DNA of 64,000 nt from Anisodus tanguticus (Eukaryota > Streptophyta > Magnoliopsida > Solanales > Solanaceae). Each line of letters begins with the position of its first letter. The stretch's first letter is position 1. Location of the stretch: positions 42,826,045-42,890,044 of the forward strand of contig CM067556.1 of assembly GCA_034509755.1 (NCBI GenBank), in the 5' to 3' direction. Below, in pieces: positions 1 through 11,254 of the stretch. The position numbers were made by a program, and so were the translations under genes. The notes under the pieces are model-generated. The model saw nothing but the letters and a program-made list of their open reading frames with translations, made no database searches and was not told the DNA's origin.

Positions 1-1125
1 CAAGATTGTGGCACAGTTTCTCAACATACCATGCCTAGTAGCCCTGACCAAAATGGTGTAGCTGAAAGGCGAAACTGTACTTTAAAAGAGATAATGAGAA
101 GTATGATGAATAGATCTAACTTACATGAGTTTCTATAGGGTGAAGCTATTAAAGTAACCATGTACATTCTTAATCGTGTCCCTTCCACGTCAATTCCTAA
201 AAGACCTTTTGAGTTGTGGACCAATAGGAAACCCAACCTAAACCATTTTTGAGTTTGGGGATGTCCTGCTGAGGTGAGAATACATAACCAATCTAAGAAG
301 AAAACTTAACCTATAACCTTGCATTATTTTTTCATTGGTTATCCAGCTCATTCTAAAGTATACATGTTTTATTATCCTACAAGGGGAACAAGAATAGTTG
401 AATCATAAAATGCAAAATTTCTTGAATTTGGTGTTGTAGATAAGGGTTGTTCAAAAAATACTTTTAGTGAGCCTGCTGAGAATGTTGAAGTAGTGAGCAT
501 CCCTCTCTCCATTTCCACAGAAACATTTGTGTCTGCACCTGCACACTTTGAGCATCATGAATATGTACATGTGCATGTTAAGGATTCTATACAAGCAAAG
601 GTTCCGACACCTGCTTTTTTTGAACAAGTGGTTCATGCACCTGCTATTGTTGAAGAGGAGGTTCCGAATTTTAGGAGATCAAGAAGATCAGCACTACCTG
701 ATGACTATTTAACATACCTTATTGAATGTGATGTTATGGATCTTGTGACTTATTCTGAAGCAGTATCATGTGCTCAATCAAATATGTGGTTTGATTCTAC
801 TGTTGAAGAGATGAACTCCGTGAGTAAAACTGACATGTGGGAGCTTGCTGAACTCCCTAAGGATCATAAGGTTGTTGGTTGCAAATGGGTCTATAAGACC
901 AAGAAGGATTCAAAAGGAAATATTGAACGCTTCAAGGCGAGATTGGTTGCTAAAGGGTTTACACAATCAGAAGGGGTTAATTATAATGAAAACTTTTCAC
1001 CTATGACATCTAAGAATTCTTTTAGGATAATTATGGTATTAGTAGCCTATTTTGATCTAGAGTCTCATCAGATGGATATAAAAATATCTTTTATGAATGG
1101 TGATATTAGTGAAGAGTTTACATAG
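1..1125 (+). pseudogene. Ty1/copia pol: integrase C-terminal half into reverse transcriptase, broken
   Basis: One reading frame runs from the first base of the window. It opens in the copia integrase catalytic core, with the glutamate-containing motif QNGVAERRN at about 49-75, then PFELW at about 208 and VWGCPAEVRI at about 253-280. After an acidic linker it enters the reverse transcriptase around 770: CKWVYKTKKDSKGNIERFKARLVAKGF-type sequence at about 880-960 and QMDIKISFMNGD at about 1070-1105. In-frame stops lie at 136, 250, 307 and 406; the frame is open from 409 to 1125. The first stop replaces the tryptophan normally seen in the family. The element is cut by the left edge, so gag, protease and the integrase N-terminus are not visible. 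It cannot encode a working polyprotein. Confidence 0.88.
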
Positions 1126-1451
1126 AACAAGCTCAAGGTTTTATTGATACAGGTAATGAGTAGCTACTGTGTAAGTTGAAGAAGTCTATCTATGGACTGA
1201 AGCATGCTTCTCGGTAGTGGTATTTTAAGTTCGAGGAAATTGTCACTTTTATGGGCTTTGTGGAGAACAAGATTGATCATTGCATCTACCTCAAGATCAG
1301 TCAGAATATGTTCATCATTCTCACTCTTTATATTGATGATATTTTACTTGCTAGTAATGATTTAGGATTGCTTCATGAAAATAAGCAATTATTGAATAAA
1401 ATGTTTGATATGAAAGATTTGGAAGAGGCATCTTTTTTTCTGGGTATTTAA
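1117..1451 (+). pseudogene. Ty1/copia reverse transcriptase C-terminal part, frameshifted
   Basis: After a frameshift near 1117 the polyprotein continues in the third frame. It shows the SIYGLKHASR segment at about 1183-1215 (family form YGLKQAPR) and then the polymerase active site YIDD at about 1330-1341, followed by FDMKDLEEASFFLGI near the end. Stops interrupt the frame near 1159 and 1216. The segment ends at a TAA at 1449 where copia elements normally read on into RNase H. Together with the preceding and following segments this is one decayed pol gene. Confidence 0.85.
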
Positions 1452-1590
1452 ATTCGACGTGATAGATCTCGGAAGTTATTGGGGCTTTCACAAAAAGCCT
1501 ACTTTGATCTCATTTTGAGCAGATTCCCTATGGAAGCTGCAAGGCTGGAGATGTCCCTGTTGTGAAAGGTGATAAGTTAAGCCTAGGTTT

Positions 1591-2328
1591 ATGTCCCAAA
1601 ATGATCTTGATAAAGAGTCTATGAAGGATGTGCCTTATTCAAGTGTTGTTGGAAGCCTCATGTATGGACAATTTTGCACTCACCTTGACATTACCTTAAT
1701 TGTCAATGCTCTTAGACGTTATCAGTCTAATTCGCGAAAAAGCCATTGGGCTGCTACCAAGAAAGTAATGAGGTATTTGAATAAGACAAGAGATTATATG
1801 TTAGTGTACAGAAAAGTTGATCATCTTGAGGTAATTGGTTACTCTGACTCAGACTTTGGTGGATGTCCAAATGATTTGAGGTCTACTTTCGATTTTATCT
1901 TCATGTTAGCAGGGGGTGAAATATCTTAGAAAAGTATGAAGCAGACTCTTACGGCATCTTCGACTATGCAAGCAGAGTTTGTAGAATGTTATGGTGTAGC
2001 TACATAAGCTATTTGGCTTAAGAATTTTCTTTTTTCAGGACTTGTGATAGTTGATTCCATCTCTGGACCCTTAAAGATTTAGTGTGACAATAGGGCAGTT
2101 GTGTTTTACTCCAAGAATAACAAATTTTCTTCCGCCTCTAAGCACATGGAAATAAAATATCTGGTTGTACGAGATATGGTTAAAGGGGATGATATTTTCA
2201 CTGAGCATATACCCACAAATTTTATTCTTGTTGATCCGCTGACCAAAGGACTGAGGCTCATAGTGTTTAAGCAGCATGTTGATAACATGAGTATTATTGA
2301 GTTGTTTTATTTCTTGGTTGTTGCATGA
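1591..2328 (+). pseudogene. Ty1/copia RNase H domain, broken
   Basis: Back in the first frame, this segment has the RNase H features of copia pol: VGSLMY near the start, the first acidic residue in YSDSDFGGC (about 1840-1866), STMQAEF (about 1960-1980), CDNRAV (about 2083-2100), and the terminal SKHMEIKYLVVRDMV, HIPTN and DPLTKGL blocks up to about 2255. In-frame stops occur near 1927, 2008 and 2080. The ending, where DPLTKGL is followed by a short HVDNM tail, is typical of the 3' end of plant copia pol. Confidence 0.85.
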
Positions 2329-2791
2329 TTAATATGTTGGACATGTTGAGCCTTGAAAATCAAGATTTTTGGTGGAGCGCATGTTGTTTTAGTGCTCACA
2401 TGTGGTAATAGAAAATCGCGGCGACAGTGTTTTGATGGTGCGCATGTTGATTTAAAGCGTACATGTTGTTATTAAAATTCATTTGAAGTACTGATAATGA
2501 AATAACCTTGATTTGGAGTCCATGTTGGTTATTTCTTGCTACACTACCGCACCATTGGGTTATGTCTGTAGAACTTCTATGTTAGTGATTGTGGATTGGT
2601 CTTGTGTCGTTGAGTGATGCAAGTACTGCTGCATTTGGACATTGATTATTTTGTTTGACTAGACCATGTTAGAAATGACATTCCACTACTTTTGTTTATG
2701 GCCACTGTCTATTTAGCCCGAGAGACATATTTTTAAAAACAAAAGTTTCAATTTTTTTTATAATTAAGTTAATGTTGTCCAAGTGGAAGAA
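2329..2791 (+). other. 3' untranslated region of the left-edge copia element
   Basis: No coding potential is visible. The segment lies between the RNase H end and a purine-rich stretch, AAGTGGAAGAA at 2781-2791, that sits where a polypurine tract would be. A loose repeat of GCGCATGTTG / GTGCTCACATG-like words occurs at 2375-2470. Confidence 0.5.
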
Positions 2792-3240
2792 TATTAGAAT
2801 TATTTATTAAATGCGCACTTAACATTAACTTATTATTACGTTTTAGAAAATGGGCTGAATAGTAATAGTTGGTGGATAAATTAGGGGCTTATTAAGGTGG
2901 ATTCCATGATGGGCCCATGTCATTTCATGTAATATGTGTGGGTTGGTAATAGTGTAGGTCTGTTGGAGACCAGTGAGCCTCTAATGAGGAGGCCCACTTG
3001 GTTAAGGCTTTTAAGCCTATAAATTATAAAATATTGTATAAGTGGGTATAAATATAGATCTGGATTTATTTTGAATAAAAATTTCACTTTTTTACAAGAC
3101 ATGTACATTATGTGTATAGGTGTATAAAATGTATAATAGTGTAAAAGAGGTGTGTATACACCCATAAGAGTTGTTTATAAACACATACACTATGATACAA
3201 TATTATACAAATGAATCATATCAATGGAGATTTCCAGGTT
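2792..3240 (+). repeat. Probable 3' LTR of the left-edge copia element
   Basis: The sequence begins TATTAGAAT directly after a purine-rich tract, close to the common copia LTR start TGTTAGAA. It contains a TATA-like run at about 3020-3040 with AT-rich sequence downstream. The partner 5' LTR lies outside the window, so the right boundary is a guess and no target-site duplication could be tested. Confidence 0.4.
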
Positions 3241-3595
3241 CATCTTCATCCTTAAGTCTCTAATCCACCATCGAATCAACCACCTTTGATGACTTCCCCA
3301 CCATCGGTAACTTCATCTCAGCCACCTGGAGATCTTATTCCTCGCCGCTCCCTCCAAATAAAATAAGAAAAAGTTAGAATAAAAAAAAATGACTCAACAA
3401 GGCCAAATCTGTCTCTATCTGTTTGCTCGACTGAAAGCTCCGGTGAATTATATAAATGTTCCATTTACACTCAACGAGAAAATAAAAACTAAATGGGTAT
3501 GAAGCTCTCAATTCAGTTTGAGTTTTGGACACCACTTTTCTGCTGCAACCAACTAGTTTTCTCCATATCTGTATATCTGAGTTGTAGGTTCTAAA
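3241..3595. other. Unassigned AT-rich spacer
   Basis: No gene or recognisable repeat is visible between the probable copia LTR and the LINE tail. Confidence 0.5.
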
Positions 3596-3745
3596 CCCTA
3601 GCAACAATAGCAACAACAACAAAAACAACAACATACCCACTATAACCCCATAAAGTAGGGTTTGGAGAGGATAGGATGTACGCAAACCTTACCTCTATCT
3701 TTTTGGGGCAGAGAGGTTGTTTTCGGTACATCCTCGGCTCAAATA
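3596..3745 (-). repeat. LINE 3' tail shared with other Solanaceae repeats
   Basis: The plus strand reads ACAACAACA-rich sequence, then CATACCCACTATAACCCC, GTACGCAAACCTTACC and TCCTCGGCTCA. On the minus strand this is a conserved 3' UTR followed by a (TTG)n tail. The same arrangement occurs at 63259-63385. Tobacco TS-type SINEs are known to end in (TTG)n, so the tail may be shared between a LINE and SINEs. Confidence 0.7.
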
Positions 3746-4175
3746 ACATAGTGAAGAAAATAAGAGAGAAGAAAATATGAAGATATATAACAAATGAAGT
3801 AATACCCATATAGTAATAATGATCTACGCGATACCTAAATACTACTACTAAGAAAAGGAGAAGACGAGATGGAAATGCTAGCCCCCACCTCCTTCACACA
3901 CATCGCGATAAAACTCAACTACTTATTAACATTCTATCCTAATCCTCGACCTCCATACCTTCCTATCTACGATCATGTCCTCAGTCAGCTAAAGTTGTTC
4001 CATGTCCTGTATAATCAGTTCCCCCCAGTTCTTCTTCGACCTACCTCTATCTCTCATAATTTTTGTGACCGCCAATCTCTCACACCTCCTCTCAACATGA
4101 CCGAACCATCTCATTTCATCCACCTTGCTCCAATACAGTATGTGACATCATCGTCTATCTCACCGTCCCCTTGTA

Positions 4176-4409
4176 TTATGGACCCAAGATACTTGAAGCT
4201 ACCTCTTTGGGTATAGATTGTCCGTCGATCTTCACTTCTACATCTGTCACATCACTGAACTTGCATTCCATGTACTCCATCTTAGTCCTACTTAACCTGA
4301 AATCTTTAGATTCTAAAGTAGTTCTCCAAACTTCCAGCCTATCGTTAACTCCACTACGCGTCTCATCAATCAAAATTATTTCGTCTGCAAATAGCATACA
4401 ACATGACAC
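4176..4409 (-). pseudogene. LINE reverse transcriptase palm fragment
   Basis: This open stretch of about 77 codons contains the RT catalytic block with FADE where the family has FADD, so the second catalytic aspartate is replaced by glutamate. It then contains the conserved KLEVWR..LESK..LSRTK connector. It keeps its frame only between about 4409 and 4176. Its relatives are often annotated in Solanaceae genomes as 'craniofacial development protein 2-like', which is a misannotation of RTE LINEs. Confidence 0.8.
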
Positions 4410-4718
4410 CTCCTCTTAAATATGTCGCGTTAATTCATCCATCACTAAGGAAAATAGAAATAGGCTAAGGGCTAACCCCTGGTGCAACCCCATCACGACC
4501 AGAAAGTATTCTGAATCACCTCCCATTGTCCTAACCTTGGTCTTAGCACCCTCATACATGTCCTTAATTTCCCTAGTCTAGGCCACAAGCACACCCCTAG
4601 ACTCCAAGCATCTGTGAAGAACCTCTCGAGGGACTTTATCATATGTCTTCTCTAGGTCAATGAACACCATAGTGGTCCCCCTCGATGCTTCCCATGTGAT
4701 AATAGTTCCATCAATTTT

Positions 4719-4769
4719 AAGAGAGAGAGAGAGAGAAAGAGAGGCATAGTAGAGAGAGCGAGAGAGATA
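4719..4769. repeat. (GA)n microsatellite, interrupted
   Basis: Two runs of GA dinucleotides at 4719-4742 and 4750-4769 are separated by a few other bases, just outside the truncated 5' end of the LINE. Confidence 0.9.
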
Positions 4770-4770
4770 G

Positions 4771-5079
4771 AAGAGGTTGGGTCAGGTTTTGTAAGATTTA
4801 AAAAGGTAGGACAATTTTGATAGAATTGTTACACTAGTTAACATACAACATAATTGAGTCAAATGAAAAATGGATAGATTGTTGGTGTTGGTGCTGATAA
4901 TACACATGTTGGATTCCATTTCGGGTTTTTATATATTTCTAGTTACATGGTTTGTATTGATTCAATCATGCACCGTTTATATATTCTTACATGAATTCAT
5001 ATGTGATTCATGCTTATTTATGAGTTTAGATATTGGTGATGAGTCTGTGTGGTCAACGATTAGGATATTAGTGGTTATG
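4771..5079. other. Unassigned spacer before gypsy LTR
   Basis: A short open stretch at 4870-5118 crosses the LTR start and has no recognisable domain. I see no gene here. Confidence 0.5.
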
Positions 5080-8016
5080 TGTTACACCTCATATGTTCAT
5101 ATGTCGTCATTATCATAACGTAAATAGCATAGGCCTGGTGATGGTGGGACCCCTGAAATAGGTTTATAAACATTTACGAATATATCGAGTAAGTTTCAGG
5201 ATGGTTTAAGACTTAGCGGATTAATTGAAATAAGTTTCGATGAAAATTCGATAAAGTGTTGCCTACCGGAGCACTTTGTGAATCGTAGAGCATGATATAC
5301 AAATCACAAGTCATGTTTGCAAGATGCAGAGAGTGCAGCAGAGTGAGACATGGATTTCAAGAAACCTGACAAGGTCTACGACCCAACCTGCGGTTTGTAG
5401 GCAGAGTCGGCGGTTCACGGACATTGCAACGGTTGGAGTCGATGCCAACTTTTTAATTACCTATAAATAGGTCCAATTATACCTTGAGGTCATTTCCTCT
5501 CATTTCCCTAGACCTAAACTTATTATAAACTCTCTCTAAAAGGTATTGAATGATCCTAATCTAAATCAAAGGACAAACTATGCAAATCCATCGTAAAGAA
5601 TCCCATGGTTATCGTAGAATCGTATTTCTCCTCATTGTATTGATTCTTGGAGAATTCTTGGTGGTGAAGCAATCTTATATTTGAAGTACTTCTTGTGGTT
5701 TGAGGTAAGTGTCACCTTCTCCTTCTTGTTCTTAAGTCTATACAAGTGTAGGATGATGAATTGTTGGGAAAACCTAGTAGAACTAGTTCTTAAAGTATTG
5801 GATCTTGCTTGTTGGGATGTTTGTGTGAGGTTGTGAGTGTGGTGTGGAGTTGCTAGAGTGTTAACATGCTGTGTAGGGAAGGAGGAAGGATGGGATAATC
5901 TTGTTGTGTTGCTAGATGGATAGAATTGGCTATAGTAGAGTACATGAAATCTACGTACGCTAGGTGTTCGATAAAATATCTCAACGAATTTCCTTATGAA
6001 TTAAGAATTCGTTATTGATACGAATCATTCGTATAATGTAGATAATTGTCCGTATAGTATACAAGGACTTGTGGGATCCATATAGCTATAACAACAAGGT
6101 ATGTAGGGCTTACTTTTCTCTCCTTTAGCATGATCAACATAATGATCACAACTACAAAATGCTCCTCAATAAGAACTAAATTCCTAATCGCTAAGAAGAT
6201 ACTTATGTTCTATTCTATTAATTGATTGTTGTACCTAATTTGGTCCCCATCGAAAGTACATTTTACTCTCGATACTATCGGCTCCATATTGGTAAAACAA
6301 GGTTCATTAGTGTCATTCTAAAAAGCTAAAAATAGTAAAGGTTTACCTTCTTATTGATTCATATGCAAATGAAAGGCAGTATGTATTCCGCATAAGGATA
6401 GTCGGAAGTGTAACGACCTTATGTCACTCCGACGAGATAAGTATTCCATGTTTTTCCATTGGTCTTCATACATATACACTATGTATTTATACTACCCTCA
6501 GAGGCCTATGGAGTTATATATGCAGCTTAATCAGATATGATATTGATGATATTGCCCACAGAGGCCTACAAAGTTATATACGTGATTATATCACATTTAT
6601 ATCCAGTTTGCTAAATAGTGACCCTTCTAAGTTTTAGGTGGTATCTATTAATTTCCCTCACTTATTGTTGCCTTTATTTACGCCCTACATATTCGGTACA
6701 TTCTTTTATCTGACATCCCCTTTTGCCGAGGCACTATGTTTTATGCCCGCAGGTGCAGGTAGAGTGGCAGACGCACCTCCACAGTAGGGTTTTCAGCTCA
6801 ACAATTGGTCGTCGCACTCCTCTTCTTCTAGAGTTGCCATATAAAGAGTGGTAGGCTATACTGTTTATGCATATAGTTATTTTGGGTATAGCGGGGATCT
6901 GTCCCTATCTGATGATGTGTGATAGTTCTCTTAGAGGCTTGTAGACTGATGGTCATTGTATATTTGTTTTGTATGGCCTTGTTAGCCTTCTTGTTAGCTG
7001 TCAGTACTCTTGTTAGGGCCTTGTCGGCCCCATTATATATATATATATATATACACATATTTGTTGGTTAGCTGTTTTATGTTACAAATTCTCCTATTTA
7101 GACTTCTATTGTCCTTTTTTTGAGGCCTTATTGGCCCAGACAGTTTTGTAAACAAGTTATGATATATAATTGGTACGCTTGAACCGTCCAGACGCCGAGT
7201 GCCGGCCATACCCCCAAGGTTGGGGTGTGACATTCTGGTCTCCACCTATGATGGAGGTACTTATTGATGAGTCTACAGACTTGGGTGTTAGTTGGTTATG
7301 CATTTGGATATAGATCCACCCGCCCCCCTCTATTGTTGAAAATATCATGCAATACGCGCTCGGTAGTTGTGGTGGCACCTATTATGAGGCAGGTGGGCAG
7401 AGTTAGTATCACATGTATTTGCTTACTTCATATGTTGTATATGTCAATAAATTACTATGTTGTTCAGGTGGATGTATGTTGTCCTGCTAATTCTTCTATA
7501 TGTTAAGATTATATTTAACTATACAAGTTAAAGTGAATAATTCGAAGAGCATTGTTGGGGTCAGTCGAAAATACTTACTGAGTACATGTCCTTTTTATAC
7601 TCATACTACATCTGCTATAATATTTGTACAGATATCAATCCTTGTGGTATCAATGCTCGTGAGCAGATCTAGAGATTGATATAAAGTATCAAGGTAAGCT
7701 GCTTAGATAGTTCATGGCATTATGGTCTCCATATTTACCTTTCCTATTGTTCTATTTTATTCTAGAGTATTGAGATAATCAAACTTATATATTTTACTTT
7801 AGTAGATGCTCTTGACTCAAATGGTCAGTTCTTGGGAGCTTATGTAGTATTTTTTCCGTGCTTATGAAGTCTATGAAATATCTTTTATGACTTTTGACTA
7901 CTTTGAAATGCTTTGTTTCTGTCTTTTATTAATTGATTTAGTTTATGATTAATATTATTTGGCCTACCGAGTTGGGATATAGTTGTCATCGCATCTTAAG
8001 TAATTAGGTTCTGACA
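5080..8016 (+). repeat. 5' LTR of the Del/Tekay-like gypsy element
   Basis: It begins TGTTACACC at 5080 and ends near CTGACA at 8011-8016, a few bases before the PBS remnant. It contains a TATA box (CTATAAATAG, 5461-5470). Later blocks include CGCCGAGTGCCGGCCATACC near 7193 and TGAGTACATG near 7578, which are familiar from long Solanaceae gypsy LTRs. A TA microsatellite sits at about 7032-7055. Both boundaries are inferred without a partner LTR, and the unusual length may include small insertions. Confidence 0.55.
5461..5470 (+). promoter_or_regulatory. TATA box of the gypsy LTR
   Basis: CTATAAATAG lies within the U3-like part of the LTR, in a good position for the element promoter. Function is inferred only from the motif. 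Confidence 0.5.
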
Positions 8017-8019
8017 AAA

Positions 8020-8031
8020 TGATGTTAGAGC
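8020..8031 (+). other. Decayed primer-binding site
   Basis: TGATGTTAGAGC matches the common plant PBS TGGTATCAGAGC (initiator methionine tRNA) at 9 of 12 positions and is followed by ACCAGG, as in gypsy elements. It marks the LTR-internal boundary. Confidence 0.5.
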
Positions 8032-8213
8032 ACCAGGTTATCCAGAATTATGAGTCATAGGCTATTCTAGTAGAGTCCTGTAGATCGATATTGAAATGTT
8101 TGTACATATATTCAAGAGTCTATGAAGCATATTAAGGAATTTACTTTCTTTCTTTCCTCATCGTGCGTTCTTGATCCAGCTTGAATTATAATTTCATTAT
8201 TTCACTCTCCTAA

Positions 8214-9724
8214 ATGGTGAAGACAAGAGAATTTGCAGTTGTAGAATAGGAGGCCACTACTCATGGTAGAGGTAGAGACATGGGACTTTTTGGAGCTTCT
8301 ACCAGGGCCTATGCAGCAACACTTGCGAGAGGCCAAGCACTAGATGTTTCTCAAGGTCGTGCTAGAGTTGTTTCGGTTGAGCCACCAGAATTTCAGGAGG
8401 ATGAGTTGGTTCTGATAGCTTAGGTGGATCCTGATCAGGTCCTAGAGGGGTTTATTGCTACACACGTGATTTAAGAGTCTTTAGTTTGCATATTGGGCAT
8501 TCTGTGGAGCATTATACATGCCGAAATCATACTAATGATACTAAATAGGTAGTAGACCGGGTTAAGGGTATAGACTCACGATCAACAGTATGTCCCAAGT
8601 TATCAAACTCCAGGGTTTAATCCAGATGTAGTAGTAATACCCCACCTTATTTGTGTACCATTTCCTGATATTTCTCCACACCCGGTGATTTCACCTGCTA
8701 TGACTGTTGATGTGTAAAAAGGGTTTGAAATTTAAGGAGACTGGATCTCCTGAAATTTAATGGGGATCCTTCTACTGATGCATATGAACTCCTGGATTGT
8801 ATTCATGAGATATTTCACAACTTGGGTATAGTGGACTTTAATGGAGTCAATTTGACTACTTTCCAGTTTACATGTCCAGCCAGATTTTGGTTGAGATTGT
8901 ATGTTAATGGTAAACTAGTTGGGTCTCTCCCTTTCACATGAACTTATTTTTTCATATTTGTTCTTGGCGAAGTTTATTCCACCTAGAATGGGATAGGAGA
9001 TTAGAGGAAAGCTTGAGCGCCTACATTACGGTGGCATAACAGTCACAGAGCATGAGATGAGGTTCATTGAGTTGTTATTCCATGTTGTTATTTTGCTTCC
9101 TATTGAGTTAGAGAGGGTAAAGAAGTTCAAAGAGGGACTGAGGTATACTATTTGTTTGACTTTGGCTCATGAAATGGAGTCAGGAACTTCATTCCACCAA
9201 GTTTTTGATATTGAAAGGAGGATAGGGCGCATTAGGTTCTAGGAGAGGGAGGAGCGTGATGGCGAGAGGCCTCAAAGTTTTAGCGGTTTAATTGGTGCAT
9301 AGTGTAGAGGTAGAGACTTGAACGGTAGAGGTCTCATATTCCTGGCTTACTAGTGTTGTCATCCTTGCACAATTCTCAGGGTGGTTATAGCAGACATAAC
9401 ACTTTTTGTTCACATTCATGACAAAATTCTTATGTCACTTCTTCTGGTTCGATGAGCTGTAACTATTATTTAGGGTTTTTTGGTTATTCGCAAAGTAACG
9501 CATTCCGATGTTATTGCGAGTGCGGGGAGATAGGGTACCTTAAGAGAAATTTCCCCAGGTTACATAGAAGTACACCTCAGCAGGGTACTCGGGATATGGT
9601 TCAGGCCCATATTCCTAGAGCAACGATGAAACTAGTCGTGGGCGGTGCTCAGTCCTGGGGTCCCAACATTACCGCATGCACATTACATGGAGTGCCTAGG
9701 AATACAATGACTCCAGTGGGATGA
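8214..9724 (+). pseudogene. Ty3/gypsy gag, broken
   Basis: The start codon at 8214 opens a basic, RGRG-containing N-terminus with an early in-frame stop. A capsid-like segment follows: KLERLHYGG at about 9008-9035, then a 61-codon open stretch at 9057-9239 with RFIELLFHV, ERVKKFKEGL and ERRIGRI. This resembles the Retrotrans_gag / UBN region of gypsy gag. A nucleocapsid zinc-knuckle remnant, CYCECGEIGYLKRNFPRL at about 9509-9562, keeps its first cysteine cluster but has Tyr and Phe replacing the usual His and Cys. Several frameshifts and stops separate the pieces. The sequence ends after the knuckle without protease. Confidence 0.7.
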
Positions 9725-10576
9725 ATCCATATCCACATGATCATCATCTCGCCTATATGTTGCCCTCATATATGTAGTATATCACAAGCCACATATAATT
9801 GAAGAAAATTTTCTTGATCTACGTTAAAGTCTTAACTTACCTCGATTTAGCCTCCTCGAAAAGGCTGCTCTTTTCTTAAAGCATTCAAATACTCCCAAGC
9901 AATCTAAAAGAATAATCTACACGGTTAATCAAGCACAACAATCCTATATTGTAATATCAAAAAAATTAAAGTTAAACTTAACCAGAAAAAGTCAAATCCT
10001 AGCTTCGGATAAAATTTGAATTTTATTATATTTTGACATTACCCATAATACCCCAAGTTCAAATCTATAATCAAATCTCAATTATGATATCAATTCAATA
10101 ATCAAATCATTAAAATACCCCTTCTTAGGTTTAGGTACAAACCCCCAAATTTCCTCGTCAAATCAATTTAGGCATTAACTCAAAGTATAATTGAGATAAT
10201 TAATCAAATCAGATTTAGAATAACTTATCTAACTCTTGTATGAAAATCACTTTCTGAAATCACTCGAATTAGAGACCCCGGTATTTAAAAGTGTTTAAAA
10301 CTTTAAATAACTCAAAATTCTGAAATTTATCCTTATATACTACAGTGGTCCGCCGCAAAAGCAACACCTTCATCACAAAAAAGGCGCTACAAATGCAGAA
10401 TTCCCAATACAAAAGAGAAACTCCCCCAGAATATGTCCCATCGCAAAAGCGACCATGTGGTAACATTTCCAATTGTTGGCAATTGTGGCTGCAACAACTG
10501 AAAAGGAATTATTTGACCAAAACTCACCTGAACCTCTTGGTCCAAACACCAACTATTACTATTCAAAATCTACAAT
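9725..10576 (-). repeat. AT-rich sequence, possibly antisense gypsy LTR
   Basis: No coding sequence is evident. The segment at 10340-10500 contains GCAAAAGC and GCGGACC-like words resembling those at 13560-13700 beyond the small copia insertion. Both look like antisense pieces of Solanaceae gypsy LTRs. It is contiguous with 12987 onward once the copia element is removed. Confidence 0.35.
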
Positions 10577-10581
10577 GTCAT
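10577..10581 (+). other. Target-site duplication (left), GTCAT
   Basis: GTCAT directly precedes the TG of the 5' LTR at 10582. The same five bases follow the CA end of the 3' LTR at 12982-12986. Confidence 0.9.
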
Positions 10582-10798
10582 TGTTAGAATATTATGTAAA
10601 TTATATTATTATTATTATGTATTAATGTAGTATCATTTTATATATGGCAGGTAATAAAATGTTAATTAGGTAGAAGATTATTAGGGATTGAGTAGAAAGA
10701 TTAGGCATGATTTACTCTTCTACCTTAAATGTGTATGGTGTATATATTATTTCCTTTAAAGATGAATACATTGAGGAAAATAGTTTCAAAGTTTTACA
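10582..10798 (+). repeat. 5' LTR of the short copia element
   Basis: It starts TGTTAGAATATT and ends GTTTTACA. It is collinear with the 3' LTR at 12772-12981, apart from a few indels in an ATT-repeat and a TCT-repeat. Confidence 0.93.
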
Positions 10799-10840
10799 TT
10801 TGCTAAGATACATGCCATCTGGACTCATACCTATGATTTT

Positions 10841-11254
10841 TTGGATAATGATAAGCTTTCGTATCTAACACATTTTTTTCACAGCTCGGTACCTAGTGCT
10901 AGTGTTGGAAACCATAATTCAGGCCCATTGGGCCAAAGATCGGTGGCCCAACTGACTGACATTTCAATGCAACAGCTTTCGCCTTCGGTTCCGAGGCCTA
11001 GTCCCACTACCACACAATCTGCCCAGTCTATCGGCTTGGGCCAGTTCACTACTACGGGCCCAATTCCAGCGCAAACAATACAGCCCACTGGACCCTCGGT
11101 TTCTCACCCCTCGATCAGTGGCGTCCAGTCCACTGGCCCAACAAATCGTCCGGTCACCCGTAGTCAACATGTAATTGTCAAACCTAATACCAAATATGTC
11201 TTCACACCCAGGTCTCGAAATCACTTTTACCCCGTAATCCAGTGTCTGCTCTAA
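10841..11254 (+). pseudogene. Copia integrase-RT linker, frameshifted
   Basis: This is an open stretch of about 137 codons rich in Pro, Ser, Thr and Gln, ending in PVTRSQHVIVKPNTKYVF. It matches the low-complexity spacer between integrase and reverse transcriptase in Ale/Retrofit-like copia elements. The following RT is in another frame starting at about 11242, so a frameshift lies at the junction. Confidence 0.75.

Larger units (their letters stand above)
3596..4716 (-). mobile_element. RTE-type LINE remnant, 5'-truncated
   Basis: On the minus strand this is the 3' portion of a non-LTR retrotransposon. Reading from 4716 downwards are reverse-transcriptase blocks VFIDLEK-YDKVPREVL (about 4690-4610), a degenerate GVAPG / ISIF segment, and the palm motif FADEIILIDETRSGVN (about 4400-4340; family form FADD). 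The connector LEVWRTTLESKDFRLSRTKMEY (about 4330-4265) follows. The region from about 4140 to 3900 corresponds to the C-terminal part and is out of frame. The 3' end has an ACAACAACA-rich tail near 3600-3640. The endonuclease and first half of the RT are missing, as usual for 5'-truncated LINE copies. A second copy of the same family enters at the right edge of the window. Confidence 0.85.
5080..9724 (+). mobile_element. Ty3/gypsy element, Del/Tekay-like, 3'-truncated
   Basis: A long LTR (5080-8016) is followed by a decayed primer-binding site and a broken gag with a zinc-knuckle remnant. The element stops soon after gag, and no protease, reverse transcriptase, integrase or second LTR follows. 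It was therefore truncated by deletion or by later rearrangement. The LTR start TGTTACACC and the gag opening (MVKTRE followed by RGRGR-like residues) resemble chromovirus elements abundant in Solanaceae. Confidence 0.7.

Noticed and set aside
3869..4419. Plus-strand open stretches with Pro and Ser
   Set aside because: Antisense shadows of the minus-strand LINE reverse transcriptase region.
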